This document shows positions 20,931 to 34,131 of a DNA stretch of 64,000 nucleotides, piece after piece. The first letter of the stretch is position 1. Each line of letters starts with the position of its first letter. The notes below the pieces were generated by a model. That model saw only the letters and a program-made list of their open reading frames with translations. It did no database searches and was not told the DNA's origin. This DNA comes from Amphirosellinia nigrospora (taxonomy: Eukaryota; Ascomycota; Sordariomycetes; Xylariales; Xylariaceae), in contig SCHM01000003.1 in assembly GCA_004123355.1 (NCBI GenBank), forward strand, positions 682,001-746,000. The letters are read 5' to 3'. Both the position numbers and the translations under genes were made by a program.

Positions 20931-23001
20931 TTAGTCAGAATCAAAGAAACTACCCCGATTTTTCACACCCGACAAATCCACAAGTCCCATCACCAATCCA
21001 TCTAGCCTCCTCACATTCTCGCCGGAATCGAAGTATATGGCAGCAACGGCGGCCGTGATGAAAATCTGTACGACGCCGATGCCAATAGAGGAGCTCCTGA
21101 GACCATTCCAGGTTCTCGCCACGGTAGGTAAGCCGAGGATGAAGGCGCCGGCGACAAGGTTCCGAAGGCATGTCAGTCCGGTGTGCATGTCGGCGATATT
21201 GCGCAGCGCAACGTTCATGTTGGCGGAGGTGAAAGCTGTCGACTGTTGCACGACAGGCTGGCTCGTGCTGTCGAGAATGGCGAACCCAAACGCGAGTAGC
21301 CCAAGAAGGAACGAGATAACGGGGAAACTGATACTGTTTCGCGTGAAAGCTAGGTCCCAGATCAAGACACTACCACCATTTCCGGTCGCCGCGCCGAGCC
21401 CACAATATAAAATCCGAAGCCGAGAATGCCGACCGAGGCGAAGGTAGCACCCACGGCCAGTGTTGCTAGATGAACCGTGCGTGTGAAGCGCCTATGACGG
21501 AGAAGAAAGTATATCCCAACTACAGCGGCAGTTCCAAGTAGAAAGGGCGTGAAGAAGATCAAACCAATTGATGATTCAACAAGTTGGAAAGGTGGCGGCG
21601 TGAATAGCAACGAGAGAGAACTAGTTAAGCCCAGAGGGTGGCATAGGGAAGCAGAGTTACAAGAAAAAGCAATATCGTTGACGGTGCCACTGCTGCTCGG
21701 AGTGCCTGCGTGAGGAGCCCTCGGTCTACAATCATCACCTCATAAGATTGGAACTTCACAGCCCGAAGCAACTGTAGCGCTGCATCTTTTGTAAATGTGA
21801 TCTTTGGCAGCTTCGATTGGGATCGAGTTAGCATTGGGAATGCGCCCTGCCCGTCAAAACTCGACCGTCTATAGGTCGTCTCAGGAGCACCTAAGATGAC
21901 CAAGGGCATTAACAACCCCAAAAAGATCGTAAAAATCTCGAACTGCGTCAAGAAATGTCGAGAACTCATCGAGGCAACACTGCCAATTAGAGGCGCGCCC
22001 CACGTCGTGCTAACCGACACAGTATTAGAGAGTAGGATCTTGGTTTGTCGTTCATGTTCCTGGAAGAATGTGAGTTAAGATGCGCAGTGATATGGTGGTC
22101 CGGGTAAAGGGGCCATACAAAAAACGTGTCCAGGATCGACCCCAGTACCAGGGTATCGAAAGCGCCCCAACCAAATCCCTGGAATATTCTTGCAGCCATG
22201 TTTTGCGCAAATACTCCTCTTGTGTTAATGTTCCATGCTGAGCCAATGAACATCGTCGCCATTGAAACCAGGTAAACCGGTCGTTTGCCCCAAACTCTTG
22301 CTAATATCGTGCTTCCCATTCCCGCCACGGCCGAAACCATCAATGGCACAGCCGTCAGTGCAACCGCGTCTGTATAACTGACGCCTTCTCCTACCGCAAT
22401 AACGTCATGGACACTGACGAGCGCAGTCTTCATTGCACCGACAACAGCTACCACAGCCAACAATGCAATAAGATTGATATATTTCTTCCATAACGGCCAG
22501 TTCTGACTTTGATATTAGCACCATGTCCAAAACCATAGGTAAACAAAGAAACGTCTCATACCAATGGATCATTGGGATCCTCACTAGGCTGAGGTGATAA
22601 TTCCACTGTAGCATATTTACCGACGCCGTATCTAAGGTTGCGTTTTGGATCAATGCTAGTAAATGAAAGCCTCCTCGTAGAAGCCGTCATCGGTCTCAAT
22701 TCATCCTTTGGTGATGGCCCAAGCGACTTCGTCGTCGATATGCTAAACGGCAGTGGTAACTCTTCCTCGGGCCTCGCGGTGGCTGGCGATAAGTTTTTGA
22801 ATTAGCTTCAGTTGCTGCCGAGTCGCTTCTCATACTGTGTGAAGCAGCAGCCTCTGCAGCGTCTCTCTCGATCTCTGCCATTGGCGGCAGTGGCGGCAGG
22901 GATTTTCGAGGGCCATATTTCGGTTTTGGCGGGGATGGAAAGCTCTTCTCAATCTGCGCTATGTCGATTGACGACTGTTCCGACTCCGGTCTTGTGGTCA
23001 T
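20931..23001 (-). CDS. Major facilitator superfamily transporter (DHA1-like)
   Basis: Integral plasma-membrane transporter, probably a proton antiporter of the drug:H+ type; the substrate is unknown. Start at 23001 (MTTRPESEQSSIDIAQIEKS). Exons are about 23001–22562, 22502–22119 and 22059–20931. A long cytoplasmic N-terminus rich in Pro/Lys/Ser is followed by EDPNDPL, then after the intron NWPLWKKYINLIALLAVVAV, the usual entry into TM1. The region after TM2 reads LARVWGKRPVYLVS, equivalent to MFS motif A (G-x-x-x-D-R-x-G-R-R). GFGWGAFDTLVLGSILDTFF and STTWGAPLIGSVAS follow, and the last part encodes several more hydrophobic helices (about 21610–20990). Frame changes lie near 22790, 21625 and 21368. 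No partner biosynthetic gene is adjacent. Confidence 0.8.
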
Positions 23002-25525
23002 GACTTTGGGCACTTTTCCCCCAGTCTCTCCTACTCCCACGGACTACCAGAGCAATCCACGTTCCAATTACTGTAGCAGCTGGGCGATCCCGTGTCTAGT
23101 GAGCGTAGGACAGTGCAATATATGGGTTGAACAACCCGGGCGAACAACTCAATCGGTGGGTGAATATTAATGGGCAGGGTGAAAGGCAACCAGGCCGCGA
23201 AGGTCAACTTCGAAGAAGTGAAATCGGTAATGGCGATAGGTAAGGACAGACTCGGTGAAGGTACACAAAAAGAGAAATAGAAAGAAGTTGAGCTCTCAAG
23301 ATGAGAGCTGCGACCAGTGATAGATAGCATACATGACCCCAAAAACCCCCAAACCCCCAAAATGACCGACGGCCAACGGGAGAGATGCACATGATCACCA
23401 TACACGAGCTCCATGGCGGGGTTCCAGTATGTTGGTTGGTTCATCACAGCCAGGTGCTTGTTTCAGTCCTCCCTTCGGCTGCAGAGAGCAATGACCTCGT
23501 CGTAGAGAACCCCTGCGCAGATCCGATCACTATAGTGTAGTGTAGAGAGGAGACCTCATCACCACGAACCACGCAGTCTAAGCCACACTCTGCGTCTCAT
23601 TATTCACATCGTATGTGGTATCTAAATACGTTCACTATGCCGCTTGGCGGATCTCTGTAATTGAAACACCATCACCGTCTACAAGCTCGTTTGCAACGCG
23701 GCTCGCGAGGATCAAAACTTAACGAGCTCGCGATTCGTCAGTAGCTCAAGAGGAGAGTGTGATTTTCCGGGTTCGAGAGCGTCGATTCATCGATAATGTG
23801 CGACACGGTATGCCAGACTTGGCCTAGCGAGTCTTAGAACGCGTCTGATATCTGCCCCCGAGCGAAGCTACACTACAAGTTCGCCGTTCGCTTTTTCGGC
23901 ACGGGCTGTGATATCACCCTCCTCCATTGGAAGGCCGCCCCCAAAGAGATGCCAAGCATCTGGATTACCTGGACCGGGGCGGTGATCAACCATGGCTCTG
24001 ATTGGGGTGTGAAACTCGGCTGAGGCATGATCGACGCGGGAACCTGGTGGCAGCGTGCTCGTGCGTATAAGTACAACCGTGCTATACTATTAAGAGTGGT
24101 TCGCCACGAGGGATGGCCCCTGCCCTCTAGTGTATAGCAAGTGTTTTATATTGGCTGTTGCCAAAGTGGTCGGGTCTCTGTATATGTAGAATGAATTATC
24201 GTCGACGAAAATGGGCAGGAATAAGTCATTACGCCAGAGAGCGAGCGCCGAGAGGTGGCGCCTGTCATTTAACATAAAAGGCATGGCGCCATCAGGTCGC
24301 TTAGGATAGCACGGTGATATCTAACCCAGGTAGGTTAGAGCGCCTAAGAGATGCCGAAGCCCAGACCCTGTGCAGACCCTGTACAGACCCTGTAGGGCTC
24401 ATGCAGGAACATTAGACGTCGCATGCTGCTGACGTGCTGTTGCGGTGAGCCGGCTCTTCTAACTGAGGTGGCACCATCATGGTCGAAAGACCGAGTCCGG
24501 TCGTTGTTTCGCGTCATTCTACAAGATGCGCGAAGTAAAAATATTTCTCACCGATCATACCAAGTAGAAGTCGGGCGCTATGGTTTGCTGATAGCGGTAG
24601 AATGCCCAATGGTGAGTGAGTGACATCTTCAAAACAATATTGGCAGTTTATCAAGCACTTTCGTTTTGATCGGATTATACTCGGTATCTAGATGGTTTGG
24701 CTCTATTGTCTCTGGACAAGTGTGCTACAAGGAGATCATGAGGATCTTCAATGACGGCATCTCTCAAAAGAAAACTCGCACACATATTACACGTTTATAG
24801 CGTCGCTTAAACATGTATTGGCACCATAGATGCCAATCCAATCGCATGAAGACGAAGACGGGTGTGTGATTGCCGTGATGTGGAAAATGTTTCGCTTCTA
24901 TTCTCAGTCTATAGTATACTGATTAATAAAGTATGCCCCTTTATAGAGAACATCGTAGACGGGAAGCCGAGCCCCTCAAACAACGATATGATGCCCGGAA
25001 TACTCCACAAACCCTTTTAAGTTACATTATTTAGTCCCAATTAAACCTAGTGCCACGAGCTGACAGCTCTATACATCTAAACCATGCAGGTTTCTATAAT
25101 ATATTCTAGCCGCGAATAATCAAAGAGTACGTCGGTGCCATTATTGCACTGGCATGACTCTGGAGAACATGGGTTGAACCGGCATGCTAGGTAGACCAAT
25201 GATGCTGTTGCAGGGAAGAAAATGATCACTGCCAGAGAAATAGAATGCTCCTAGAGATTGTAAGTTAGTCGAGTGTTATTCCATAAAAATATTCGTTCTA
25301 GTCCTCGGGAAGGACATGACGTTCGTCATAGGCGATCCTTAGCGACCGTAAGACAATCCGGTGGAAGTTGAGCTTATGCAACTCGCATAATCAGTATTCT
25401 ACCATGACTGGCATCAATCTGGAAGGAACCCCTCTGGTACGTCGATGGTTTGGCTTGGCACTGTTCCTTAGAATAGCTCATGGCCGAACCAGGGAGTATC
25501 CGATTTAAGCCCGCGCTAATGGTCA
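23002..25525. other. Intergenic, 2.5 kb
   Basis: No supported gene. The part next to the MFS start is likely its leader and promoter. A tRNA-like stretch at 23738–23780 was considered and rejected. A CAGACCCTGT-type tandem repeat lies at 24362–24393. Confidence 0.4.
24362..24393. repeat. Short tandem repeat, 10–11-bp unit, three copies
   Basis: Three successive CAGACCCTGT(G/A) units, read directly from the sequence, in otherwise featureless intergenic DNA. Confidence 0.8.
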
Positions 25526-26605
25526 CTAACAACAAGCGTGTCTGAGTTCCCGATAACGTGGTGGCCTAGACGTCGCGTGGCAATGTCGCCAGTCATTCGG
25601 CAAGTCAAGCTCGACCTGGAATGTAAAGGGGACCGGTCAAATATAGGAGGCAATGATGATTGCTTTACCTGCGTGAGCGATCTGCTGAGTTTCGGAGTCC
25701 TCCAAGGTGAGTAGGAGTTTGTTGGTTCGTACAATCAACTCTGAGTTCACGTTAACAGCTGTCTCTGTGATCAAATTTGAACCGGTGAAACTGACCTTGA
25801 TATTCGAGCGTATACGAAACGGGCGGATCTTCGTCCCGACTGAGGAGAAGAGGGGCTTGACTCTCTTCTCTTGGTAGGACGCGAAACTTCACCCCGACAT
25901 TCTTGGACGTGTCTATCCATAGAATGGAAGAATCGTCAGGACACCTCCGTCCCACTTGCTGCTGTTCTGTGGCCGACCGTCCCGCTTGCTCTCGAAGCCA
26001 GTCGCGCCAGACTCTAATGACGCCATCGGCGACATTGTCTATGCTGAGAAACAAGCCTCGCCTCGGGCCTACCTTGACCAGATTGGTCACCGCGCAAAGT
26101 TGGGTGAAAAGTTCGCCTTCCTCTAGGTTCACATCGTATGATGGGACTTCAGTCAGGGCTCTTCTATCCCCTCAATGACACGCCTGGTAGGCCATCGAGC
26201 ACGAGGGCGGCGATTTTCGTCACCAAGGAAAGGCTTGAACCGTGAATAAAGCTGATCCAAGTCTTCCATCTGTGCATCTTCACCGGCCGCAAACAGACCG
26301 TCAGTGCCAGATACTTGCAGAAGAGTGACGGCGTTGTCAACCTATCGCTAGGATGATAACACTCTAGAATCAGTTCACGTCCCTGCAGCATCGTGGCCTC
26401 GACGAGTCTGTAGTAGTGGAGGCGGCCGACAAGCCCATGAAGCCGACGAGAAACAGCAGCAAGCGGTAACAGCGAGCGGGTGGGGAGGGATTCCAATACG
26501 TTGATGATAAGCTGAACAACTGTCAGTGGGAAGTTATGGCGGTCAACTTTGAGATTGATATACCTCGTTTGGGAGCGAGTCGAAGGAGTCTGTAGTTTTA
26601 GCCAT
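25526..26605 (-). CDS. F-box protein
   Basis: Putative substrate adaptor of an SCF ubiquitin ligase. Start at 26605: exon 1 reads MAKTTDSFDSLPNE and ends at 26564. After an intron (GTATAT…CTGACAG) the F-box continues as VVQLIINVLESLPTRSLLPL, then AVSRRLHGLVGRLHYYRLVE. The rest resembles the variable C-terminus of Sordariomycete F-box proteins: EGELFTQLCAVTNLVKVG and RVWRDWLREQ. A later part reads NSELIVRTNKLLLTLEDSET, followed by an intron at about 25616–25668 and a last exon (VELDLPNDWRHCHATSRPP) ending at 25526. Frame changes are needed at the first exon junction and near 26165. The region near 25750–25795 could be either a very short intron or another frame slip. Confidence 0.72.
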
Positions 26606-29600
26606 GACGCAAGGCATGGAATAAGCAATGAAGACAAGAAAGTTTAACTGATGAGGACAAGTGCGTCGATGAACATTCATCAGCTTCACGCCTGTTTGTC
26701 CTATGCCCCAATGCTTTATATATGATTTGAAGGTAAGGCTATAAATGGCCCGTAAAAGCTGATTGGTACGAGGATACGAATGTCGGAATGAAAAGGGGGA
26801 TATGTGGTGTGAGGTACAGTGACGTGACTAGGTAGAGATCACCCTATTTCGCGATTCCGAGATTTGACACGGGCTTTGCCGGCGTAGCGAAAAAAATCCG
26901 GTTGGTTGGATCGCAAGTCAGCTAGCTCGATATATTATTTGGCACTAATAGTAAAATCGGTTGACTGTCGGGTTTGATGAATAGGCGAGGATGTGATAGG
27001 TTAGGTAGTCGTCAGATCGAGCTGTAGATGCCCAGCTGAATTAATTCATGACTCGACTATCTACCTAGGTAGGTACCTCGGACAAATAGCGGGGTGGGTT
27101 TCTATACGTTGTAATACGTTGTAATGCTGTTGTACTGTACCTAGCGGTTTACAAAGTGAAAAAGGCCACCATGCGTAACGAAGACCCTTTGCATTTGTCG
27201 AGCAGGTGGAAAAAATTCAACCCGACAAAGACATATTTGATTTACTTAATCTCGACATTGTCAACAGCATTGAAACCGACTAGCAATACGCAAAGTGCCG
27301 AATATTTCACGGGTTGGCCAGAACTGGCGGTGGCTGCTCCCGGCCAGAAGCTCCGGCCGTTGCCGGCCTCCACAGAGCGATACGGTTATCTATACAGTGT
27401 GAAAACTGTATATCTATCAGTACACTCGTCCTGTTACGTCATCCTGCATTTCGGGTTTATGAGATTCGCGTTTCGTTTTATAGTACCGAGCATTGCACCA
27501 CTCACGATAGGTAGAAACGAATTAGATGTTCTGATTCTCAAGAACCCCCTAACCATATAGCAATAGCCCAACCCACGACAGTTACCTAGAGATAAAACAC
27601 GGGTTTGGTTACAATCTCTTTCGTTTTCATAAACATCCCCCTGCGTCCTGCAATTAGATAATCCGAGGTACTACTTTCTTCTTGCAGTAATGGTCAGCAG
27701 TTTTGCATACCACCACTCAATTAAGAATTGACCAAACTAGGAAGTCACGAACTGCCTATACACGTACGCTTTTCTTGACGCCCTATCTTGGCCTAACACC
27801 AATTGTAGACTTTGCGAGTAATACTATCTATCTACTGGCTTCATCATTACTAAAATCGAGCGCTGCCATGCAAGGCCAAGCATAATTGTCATTGTGCTAC
27901 AAGCGGGGGAAGATACGGCGGTAAAATGTACCAACGTTGTATTTATAAAGCGTTGTTCTGGCTCTCAAATGTTTCAGCATCCTTCATGCGGAGGGAGCTC
28001 TGCACGTCAGCTCACACTCCCCGACTCCAATATCGCCTCAAGAGTTTATGGTGATTCCTCAACCTGATTTTCGCTTTTGATAAGTGCAACGAGGACCTTG
28101 GCCACTCCGGAGCCTACCCCTAGTAGCTCTTATGAGTGCCTGGGCAATAATGTCGCCTGTGGCGGTGAGCGTAAAGCTATGTTATTGTTTCTTGGGTCTG
28201 GGCAGAGCCTGGGGTTTTGGTAAAGGGTGCCGCGTCTATAGTATATATCATGAGCAAGTTATCCTCCAGGCTTAGTGTTTAGTCGTGTCAACCTGTAAAA
28301 GGCGTGTGCCGCCATTCCTTTATCTCTTGTTGGCGAGACACGATGCCACTAGTCGATGATTCGCGCGAGACATAACGATGCCTTAACCAAATCTGGATCC
28401 TTGCGTAATCAAACTACGCCTCCTAGAAATGTGCTTTCAGAGCCCGAGCTTGCATCTCGGGATTTCAACCTGCATCCGATCCTAACCTTAATATCCATCC
28501 TTTCCACGCACACCTCTAATTAACACTCAAGAAGACGGCAATACACTGCGAAGGATGTCTGGCGAGATGGAGCTGATCCCTTGGTCGGCATGACCGGTGA
28601 CCATAGTCCTAGTTGTAACGTTGAGCAGGATAACAAACGGGTTTCAGGCGCACTGGATGTATGACCTAGTCTACAGTCTCATAGGATACAAGAATGCTAA
28701 ATGCAACGTGTGCGACGGGCCCTGGCCCAGCACCGGCTTCCTTACGCGTAGAGCGTACCATGAAGTAGCAATTGGGAGACAGCTCGAGTATGCGTATATG
28801 TTTTTCCCCGGGATACGCGGCTAACTGGTGGCGAAGAACGATAGTCCTTTCGATTAAGCATTCGCCGAAAGCTAGTTCGGATGCTAACCCAATTTTGTTT
28901 CTGTACCAAATCGTTCTCTCGTTATTTTGGAGCTACTACCACCATGTCTTAAGTTAGATTGCGTATAGTATTTTTTAATTGTATATAGGGCTCAGGAATG
29001 GAGAAAGTAAGTTATCGTATGAAATATGATGCTGAATTAGATAATAAGAATACACTACTGTTAAGGCTTCCAGAATCGTGGACCATGTTCAAAAGCAAGC
29101 TTATTAATAAATATGGCTAACTCGGCTACTCAGCTTGTTCTGGCCACCAATCTATAAGATACTTACATTCATTATACTATAGGCAGGCTTGCAAAGGAAT
29201 GTAATTTTGGAGAGTATTCTGCCGACGGCATTTCCCTGGTTCACTATACGGAAGAGTCGGCTAGTTCGCTCCTTTGCGATCCTTTACTGTTAGATCTATC
29301 GAGGTGATGGGCATGTTTTGGTGACTTTGTTTTCTCTCATGGACGAGGGATCTGTAATAATCTCCAAACGCCATTTAGTATCCTCACCCTTAAGGCCATG
29401 ACCATAATTTTTTATATTACTCCTCGTTTCCGTTCTGTGCTTAGTTTGCATCTTTTTGATATCCACTGGATATTACCTAGGTAGTTACGTATTCATACTA
29501 ATTAACTTATCCGTCGTATAATCCAATAACAGCCAAATATTACTTCGCTCCCTGGGGCAAGTCCACTTGTACTGTCAGCACCCTGGACTCACCTTAACAA

Positions 29601-31367
29601 TAGCGTTGCATCACTCTCAGTTGCGTTACCACAGTCGGGGATCTCACCAATAAGGAGGCCCGGGGAACACACAGCATGTAGGTAGGTCATTCGAAGAAGA
29701 GTAACATGGCAGAGCCAGCTACCCTGCGTCACGAGTAGTGCTTAGTGGAAACCGGGCTGGGTGGATACAGACTGGTACTATGTAAGCTGGCCATCCCATG
29801 TTCGCGGACTGTTGCCGTCTCTTGGATGGAGTGGGCCACCCCGGAGTATAGATGCAGGCCCAGGTCCCTTTCGGATAGTTTCAGCATGTTGCTGGGCCGG
29901 GGCCGCGCTTCCATTCGTCGTGCTGTGCCCTCGAGCAGAGCTAGAGCCTCAATGTTCCAATCATTTTGTCGGAGAAGCGCGCCAGATCGCTCCAGTCAAA
30001 GTCCCAACCGCACAGGACAGCAACGAATTAGACACCAAGGGTTATCGTAAGGTTACATTTGCCCGACCTCTCTGGCACAAAAAAATGATAGTTGATAGTA
30101 TCTCGATTACGTGGAGGACGGTGCTAGGGTATCTGGAGAAGCCCTCTTGCCCTGAAGTTCTCACCACATGCATAGAAGGGGACCATTTAATCATGGCGAC
30201 CAATGGCGTGTTCGGTCTGGTAGATACAGCAGCCACAATGCGACCTCATCTTGTGTGGCGCATGTGCAATGCCACGGGAAGAAATAGTACAAGTCGGATG
30301 TGACAGGTACCACCAAGAATCGACTGACACCGAATCGGCCTCCTCGCCTATCAGCGACCAGCCAGGACGGGAACTTCCCGATTCGTGATGGATACGCGAC
30401 CTACCTGACCACATGCAGGGATGCTACTATACCTAGGTACCCACTAGGGCACATATAGTGCACTAAACCAGGTAACGTACAGTGCCCTTGGTCTGCCCTG
30501 GGTAGGTACCTAATCTACCTAATCCTTGTCGACATTGAACGGGCAGATGCAACACCCCACACTACAAACCCATCCCATCCCTCTACACCTTTACCCTTCG
30601 ACTCTTTCGGAGAGATATCGAAATCCGGTCGCGAGCCATCTTCCTTTTTGCCTCGACACGACATCACGTCATGTAGGAGCTTGGGCCCTACAGCCTTGGC
30701 GGGCCACTCACTCACCCTGGACCATATCGGATTTCTAACTTGACCTAGATTGCCTGTGTAAGTATAGTAGGACGAAGCACCCCTACCTTGCCTCTTGCTT
30801 GTTTAAATACGCGACACTAGTGCACAAGGGCAGGGAGGGGATGGAGGGGTCGTGGGTCGTGGGTCGAAGGTGGTAGGGGAGAGCTAGAGGGGGCCAAGCA
30901 TCACTCTCATTTACCCAATTGTCAATTGTCAATTGTCAATTGTCCATTGTCCATTGCCCATCGTCCGGTGTCATGCGCTGTCCTTGTCTTGACCCGACCT
31001 AAATGAACGCGTGCTCTTGGATCGGGGGGATGCTCTCGCGATTGCATTCCTTCACACACGCCTGTCCACTTTCCCACTTTCCCTCTCCAAGTCCCTCTGC
31101 GAACTGAACCTGTTCGACGGATATAAATATAAGGGGCGGTCGGCCGTCGTGTTGTCATGAGTTTTGGTCATCGCCATCCATCCATCCAGGACTGACCTAG
31201 GACTGATCCCCGATCCCGATATCGCCTTCACTGTGCCCGTGCCCGTGCCCATTTCCCTACCTCTCCTACTTGCCAGCTTATTTAGTCCATCCACATTGCC
31301 TCAACCGTATACCATAAACGGGATCCCTTCGAGTGATCAAGCATAACCAGCCACCACACACATCGTC
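26606..31367. other. Gene-poor region, 4.8 kb
   Basis: I see no protein-coding gene that I can defend. Open frames around 29761–30303 and 28597–28824 show no family motif. ACCTAGGTAGGT-type motifs occur at about 27060–27077, 29475–29485, 30430–30440 and 30503–30520. The right-hand end (about 30500–31367) is the promoter of the amidotransferase gene and carries the CAATTGT array described separately. Confidence 0.4.
30916..30958. repeat. CAATTGT heptamer array upstream of amidotransferase gene
   Basis: Three exact CAATTGT heptamers followed directly by variants (CAATTGTC, CATTGTC, CATTGCC). Each exact unit contains the palindrome CAATTG, and together they provide several ATTG (CCAAT-like, reverse) cores. 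About 410 bp upstream of the start codon at 31368, so it could be a promoter element or simple sequence. Confidence 0.6.
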
Positions 31368-32211
31368 ATGGGTTCCCAAGCTATCAATGCGCCTATTCGG
31401 CTTGCCATCCTCGAGGCCGACACCCCCGTTCCCGGCATCAAGGCGAAATACCAGTCGTACGGTGGCGTCTTCACCCACATGTTCAAGCGGGCCTGCGCAG
31501 CCCTTCCTCATCCCGCGCCTTTAGAATCCCAGCTGTCCTTATCCTTTTACGACATCGTCGATGATCCGACAGCCTACCCGGACCCTGAAACCATCGATGC
31601 TATCCTGATCACAGGGTCTAAGCATAACGCATTCGATAACGAGGAGTGGATTATCCGCCTTGTCCAGTTCACGAAACGTTGTCTCGAGGGCGGCCGTATC
31701 CGTGTTATCGGCGTCTGCTACGGCCACCAGATCATCGGCCGCGCTCTCGGCGCCGAACTGGGTCGAAACACAAGAGGCTGGGAGGTTAGCGTCATCGAGC
31801 ACGAGCTCACAGAGGAGGGCAAGAAAGTCTTCGGCATGGACAAGATGGTAAGCCCAACCGAAGTTCATCTAACGTGAAGACCACTGGCTTGAGTTTCATG
31901 GCGGCTGACAGACACCTGTTATAGTCAATTCATCAAATGCACCGCGATGCTGTGCTCACATTTCCCCGGGCGTAGTCCAGCTGGCTCGGACTAGCGTCTG
32001 TGCCAACCAGGGCATGTATATACCCGGCCGAATGATTTCGGTACAGGGGCATCCTGAATTCACAGAGGAAATGGTGCGCGAGATCCTTGACCTGCGTAAA
32101 TACGGCGGCATCGTCGGCGACGACATCTACCAGGACGGTGTTAGCCGTGTCGCGAACAAACAAGACGGTGTTGCCGTCGCACAGGCTTTCCTGCGGTTTT
32201 TGCATGGGTAG
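31368..32211 (+). CDS. Class I glutamine-amidotransferase-like protein
   Basis: Cytosolic protein of the GATase1 (GMP-synthase-like) fold, similar to the family of yeast YLR126C; the true substrate is unknown. Starts at ATG 31368 (MGSQAINAPIRLAILEAD). ITGSKHNAFDNEEWI (about 31610) precedes the nucleophile elbow VIGVCYGHQIIGRALG (about 31700–31755) with the catalytic Cys. Exon 1 ends after MDKM at 31847; the intron is 31848–31924 (GTAAGC…TATAG), and exon 2 resumes SIHQMHRDAV. The catalytic His is in ISVQGHPEFTEEM (about 32038–32075), with the Glu two residues on. One frame change is needed at the CCCC run near 31963–31966, just before GVVQLARTSVCANQG. Total about 255 codons, normal for the family. 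Confidence 0.87.
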
Positions 32212-34131
32212 ACTGGGGATGCACAAGAAAACAAAAGAGAAAAAGAAAGCAACGAGATAAGTTATTTTTAAAGAAAATAACAAACGAAATAAAGATAGAT
32301 TGGCTGGGGTTGGTGAGCATATGTGAGTTTATACTTGCTGGTTTGGTGGGCTTTCGAGCCCCTGGCAACCAAGATCCGAGAGCGGCAGGCTTGGGGGATG
32401 GGATGCCTGTTCGAGGGGTGCTGTGTCCCCTGTGACGACTCTTAGTCAGACCCGGATGCAACACCGGTCTGTCAGATTGGCAGTATCGGATAAGTAGCCT
32501 AAGCGGTTCAACTCTCTACCCTTGGCGACAAACAAACATTTTTCCTTGGTCTTGTTGGCTGCAGAGATGGCTTAATACGTCGTACAACATGATGGCCTCT
32601 GGTTGGCGGCGGCGGTTGATTGGGGGCAAACATTGCCGCATAAGCCTCTGCGTTTCCCACTTTCAGCATTTGGTTGCGACTGGTCTTAAGTCTCACAAAT
32701 CCATCTAGATACCCTAATCTAGTTTAATATACTTATTCAAAGTCATTCTTACTTACACATTAACCCTGAAAAGTGTGATATGTGTAGAGTATATGTCAGT
32801 TGGACTCGACTGCTTCCGCGACACTATTGTTTGGCTGTGCCCGCCCCCATATGCACCAGCAGCTGCCCAGATGGAACGTCACATACCCGACCTCTTCTTC
32901 TTGAATTTCAGAACCTCCAAAAGTTTGTGAACCCCTCCATCTCTCTCGTGTCCCGGGTCCGGCCGTAGAAATTTCGATTCCCTTACACATGGGTGCTATA
33001 TTGCATTATGGATAGGTTCGCCTAGCCGGGTAACTGAAAGTTAGCGTGCAAGTGTCGGCGGCGAGCAGAATTTTAGGACAGGTATTGTATTTATTATGTA
33101 TTCGTCCTGATAGTCCGACTACCTTGGTTCTAAAGCATCATGGTTGTCTTGGTGAATATGAAGGTTTATAGTAATGGAGCGACTGGACGGAATCAACTCA
33201 TCATAATGTAGCCCGTCAGTCAGTCAGTCGCCTGCACGATGCGCCAGAGTCGATATCTTAAACTGCTCCCTTGAACTTTTACTGCAAGGACATACAAGGA
33301 CTGGTTTGTATTTAAATTGTTAGCGTGCTCTTTTGCTGCCAAATAACATTAGATACCAAGTAGGAATAGCATTTAATGTCAACGTGGGACAAAACTCGGC
33401 AGTTAAAGCACACGCGATTGATAGATTGTGGTTCAACTTATATATATATAGGTAGGTATTGAAATACTGCCTACCAAAAAGAACGGTAGAGCTGAACTTT
33501 TGTTTCCATCAGTAGGCAGGATGAAGCATACCCAGGGGTAGTTGAAGGGCCAGTTGCTAAGCAGGTAGACTCAGACTAGAATTTCTCGTGTGCGTACACA
33601 TATGTCTACTATAGTTCATATTCTTATCACTTCACCAGCCCAAGGAAAATAGAGAGAGAGAGAGAAATGCGAGCGCAATGACATAATGATCAATTCCTGA
33701 GCTGATGATGCTCACACATACGTCCCACCAAGGCCGTAATTTGACTCTGCTATGCTCGTCCCAGGTAATCTGAGTACCCAGACGCAAATTCAAGACCAAT
33801 GCAAAATCATTAACCATAATTATCCAGCCATCCCAGACCCTCCTCAAAGAAGTACCTATGCAAAATAGAATCTTCCATAACGTAGCCCCTTCCTGTCCTA
33901 TCCTACCCGGCCCTGTCCCTCCCCCCAAAAATTAAAAAATAAATAAAACGCCCGCTGTCCGACCCTCTAGGTGATGTTTGTACCGTATGTACGTAGCTCT
34001 GGCAAGCCGTGGGTATCATGTGCCATAACAGATGAAAAACCAGACAGAAAACGATATTCGCCAACCGTTTCCCCGAGCGCCACGTATGCAACCTGAGCAT
34101 CGAGAAAACACCACGAAATTTCCGATGGCAC
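32212..34131. other. Intergenic, 1.9 kb
   Basis: Lies between the 3' ends of the amidotransferase and GPCR genes (convergent). No gene seen. It has a TA run near 33438–33450 and an AG microsatellite at 33651–33665. Confidence 0.45.
33651..33665. repeat. (AG)n microsatellite
   Basis: Seven uninterrupted AG dinucleotides, read directly. Confidence 0.85.

Noticed and set aside
9931-23001. A secondary-metabolite cluster (esterase, FAD monooxygenase, acetyltransferase, MFS transporter within 13 kb)
   Set aside because: There is no polyketide synthase, NRPS, terpene cyclase or pathway transcription factor, and unrelated genes (YwbE-like, GPI protein, 2EXR) are interspersed.
23738-23780. tRNA-like stretch (AGTAGCTCAAGAGG … GGGTTCGAGAGC)
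   Set aside because: Box A- and box B-like words are present but too close together, and I could not form an acceptor stem or an anticodon arm. Other isolated GGTTCGA words (near 54890 minus, 56815 and 46740 minus) also fail to fold.
29761-30303. 180-codon open frame on the plus strand
   Set aside because: No recognisable domain and no plausible upstream or downstream exon; the sequence reads as composition-driven.
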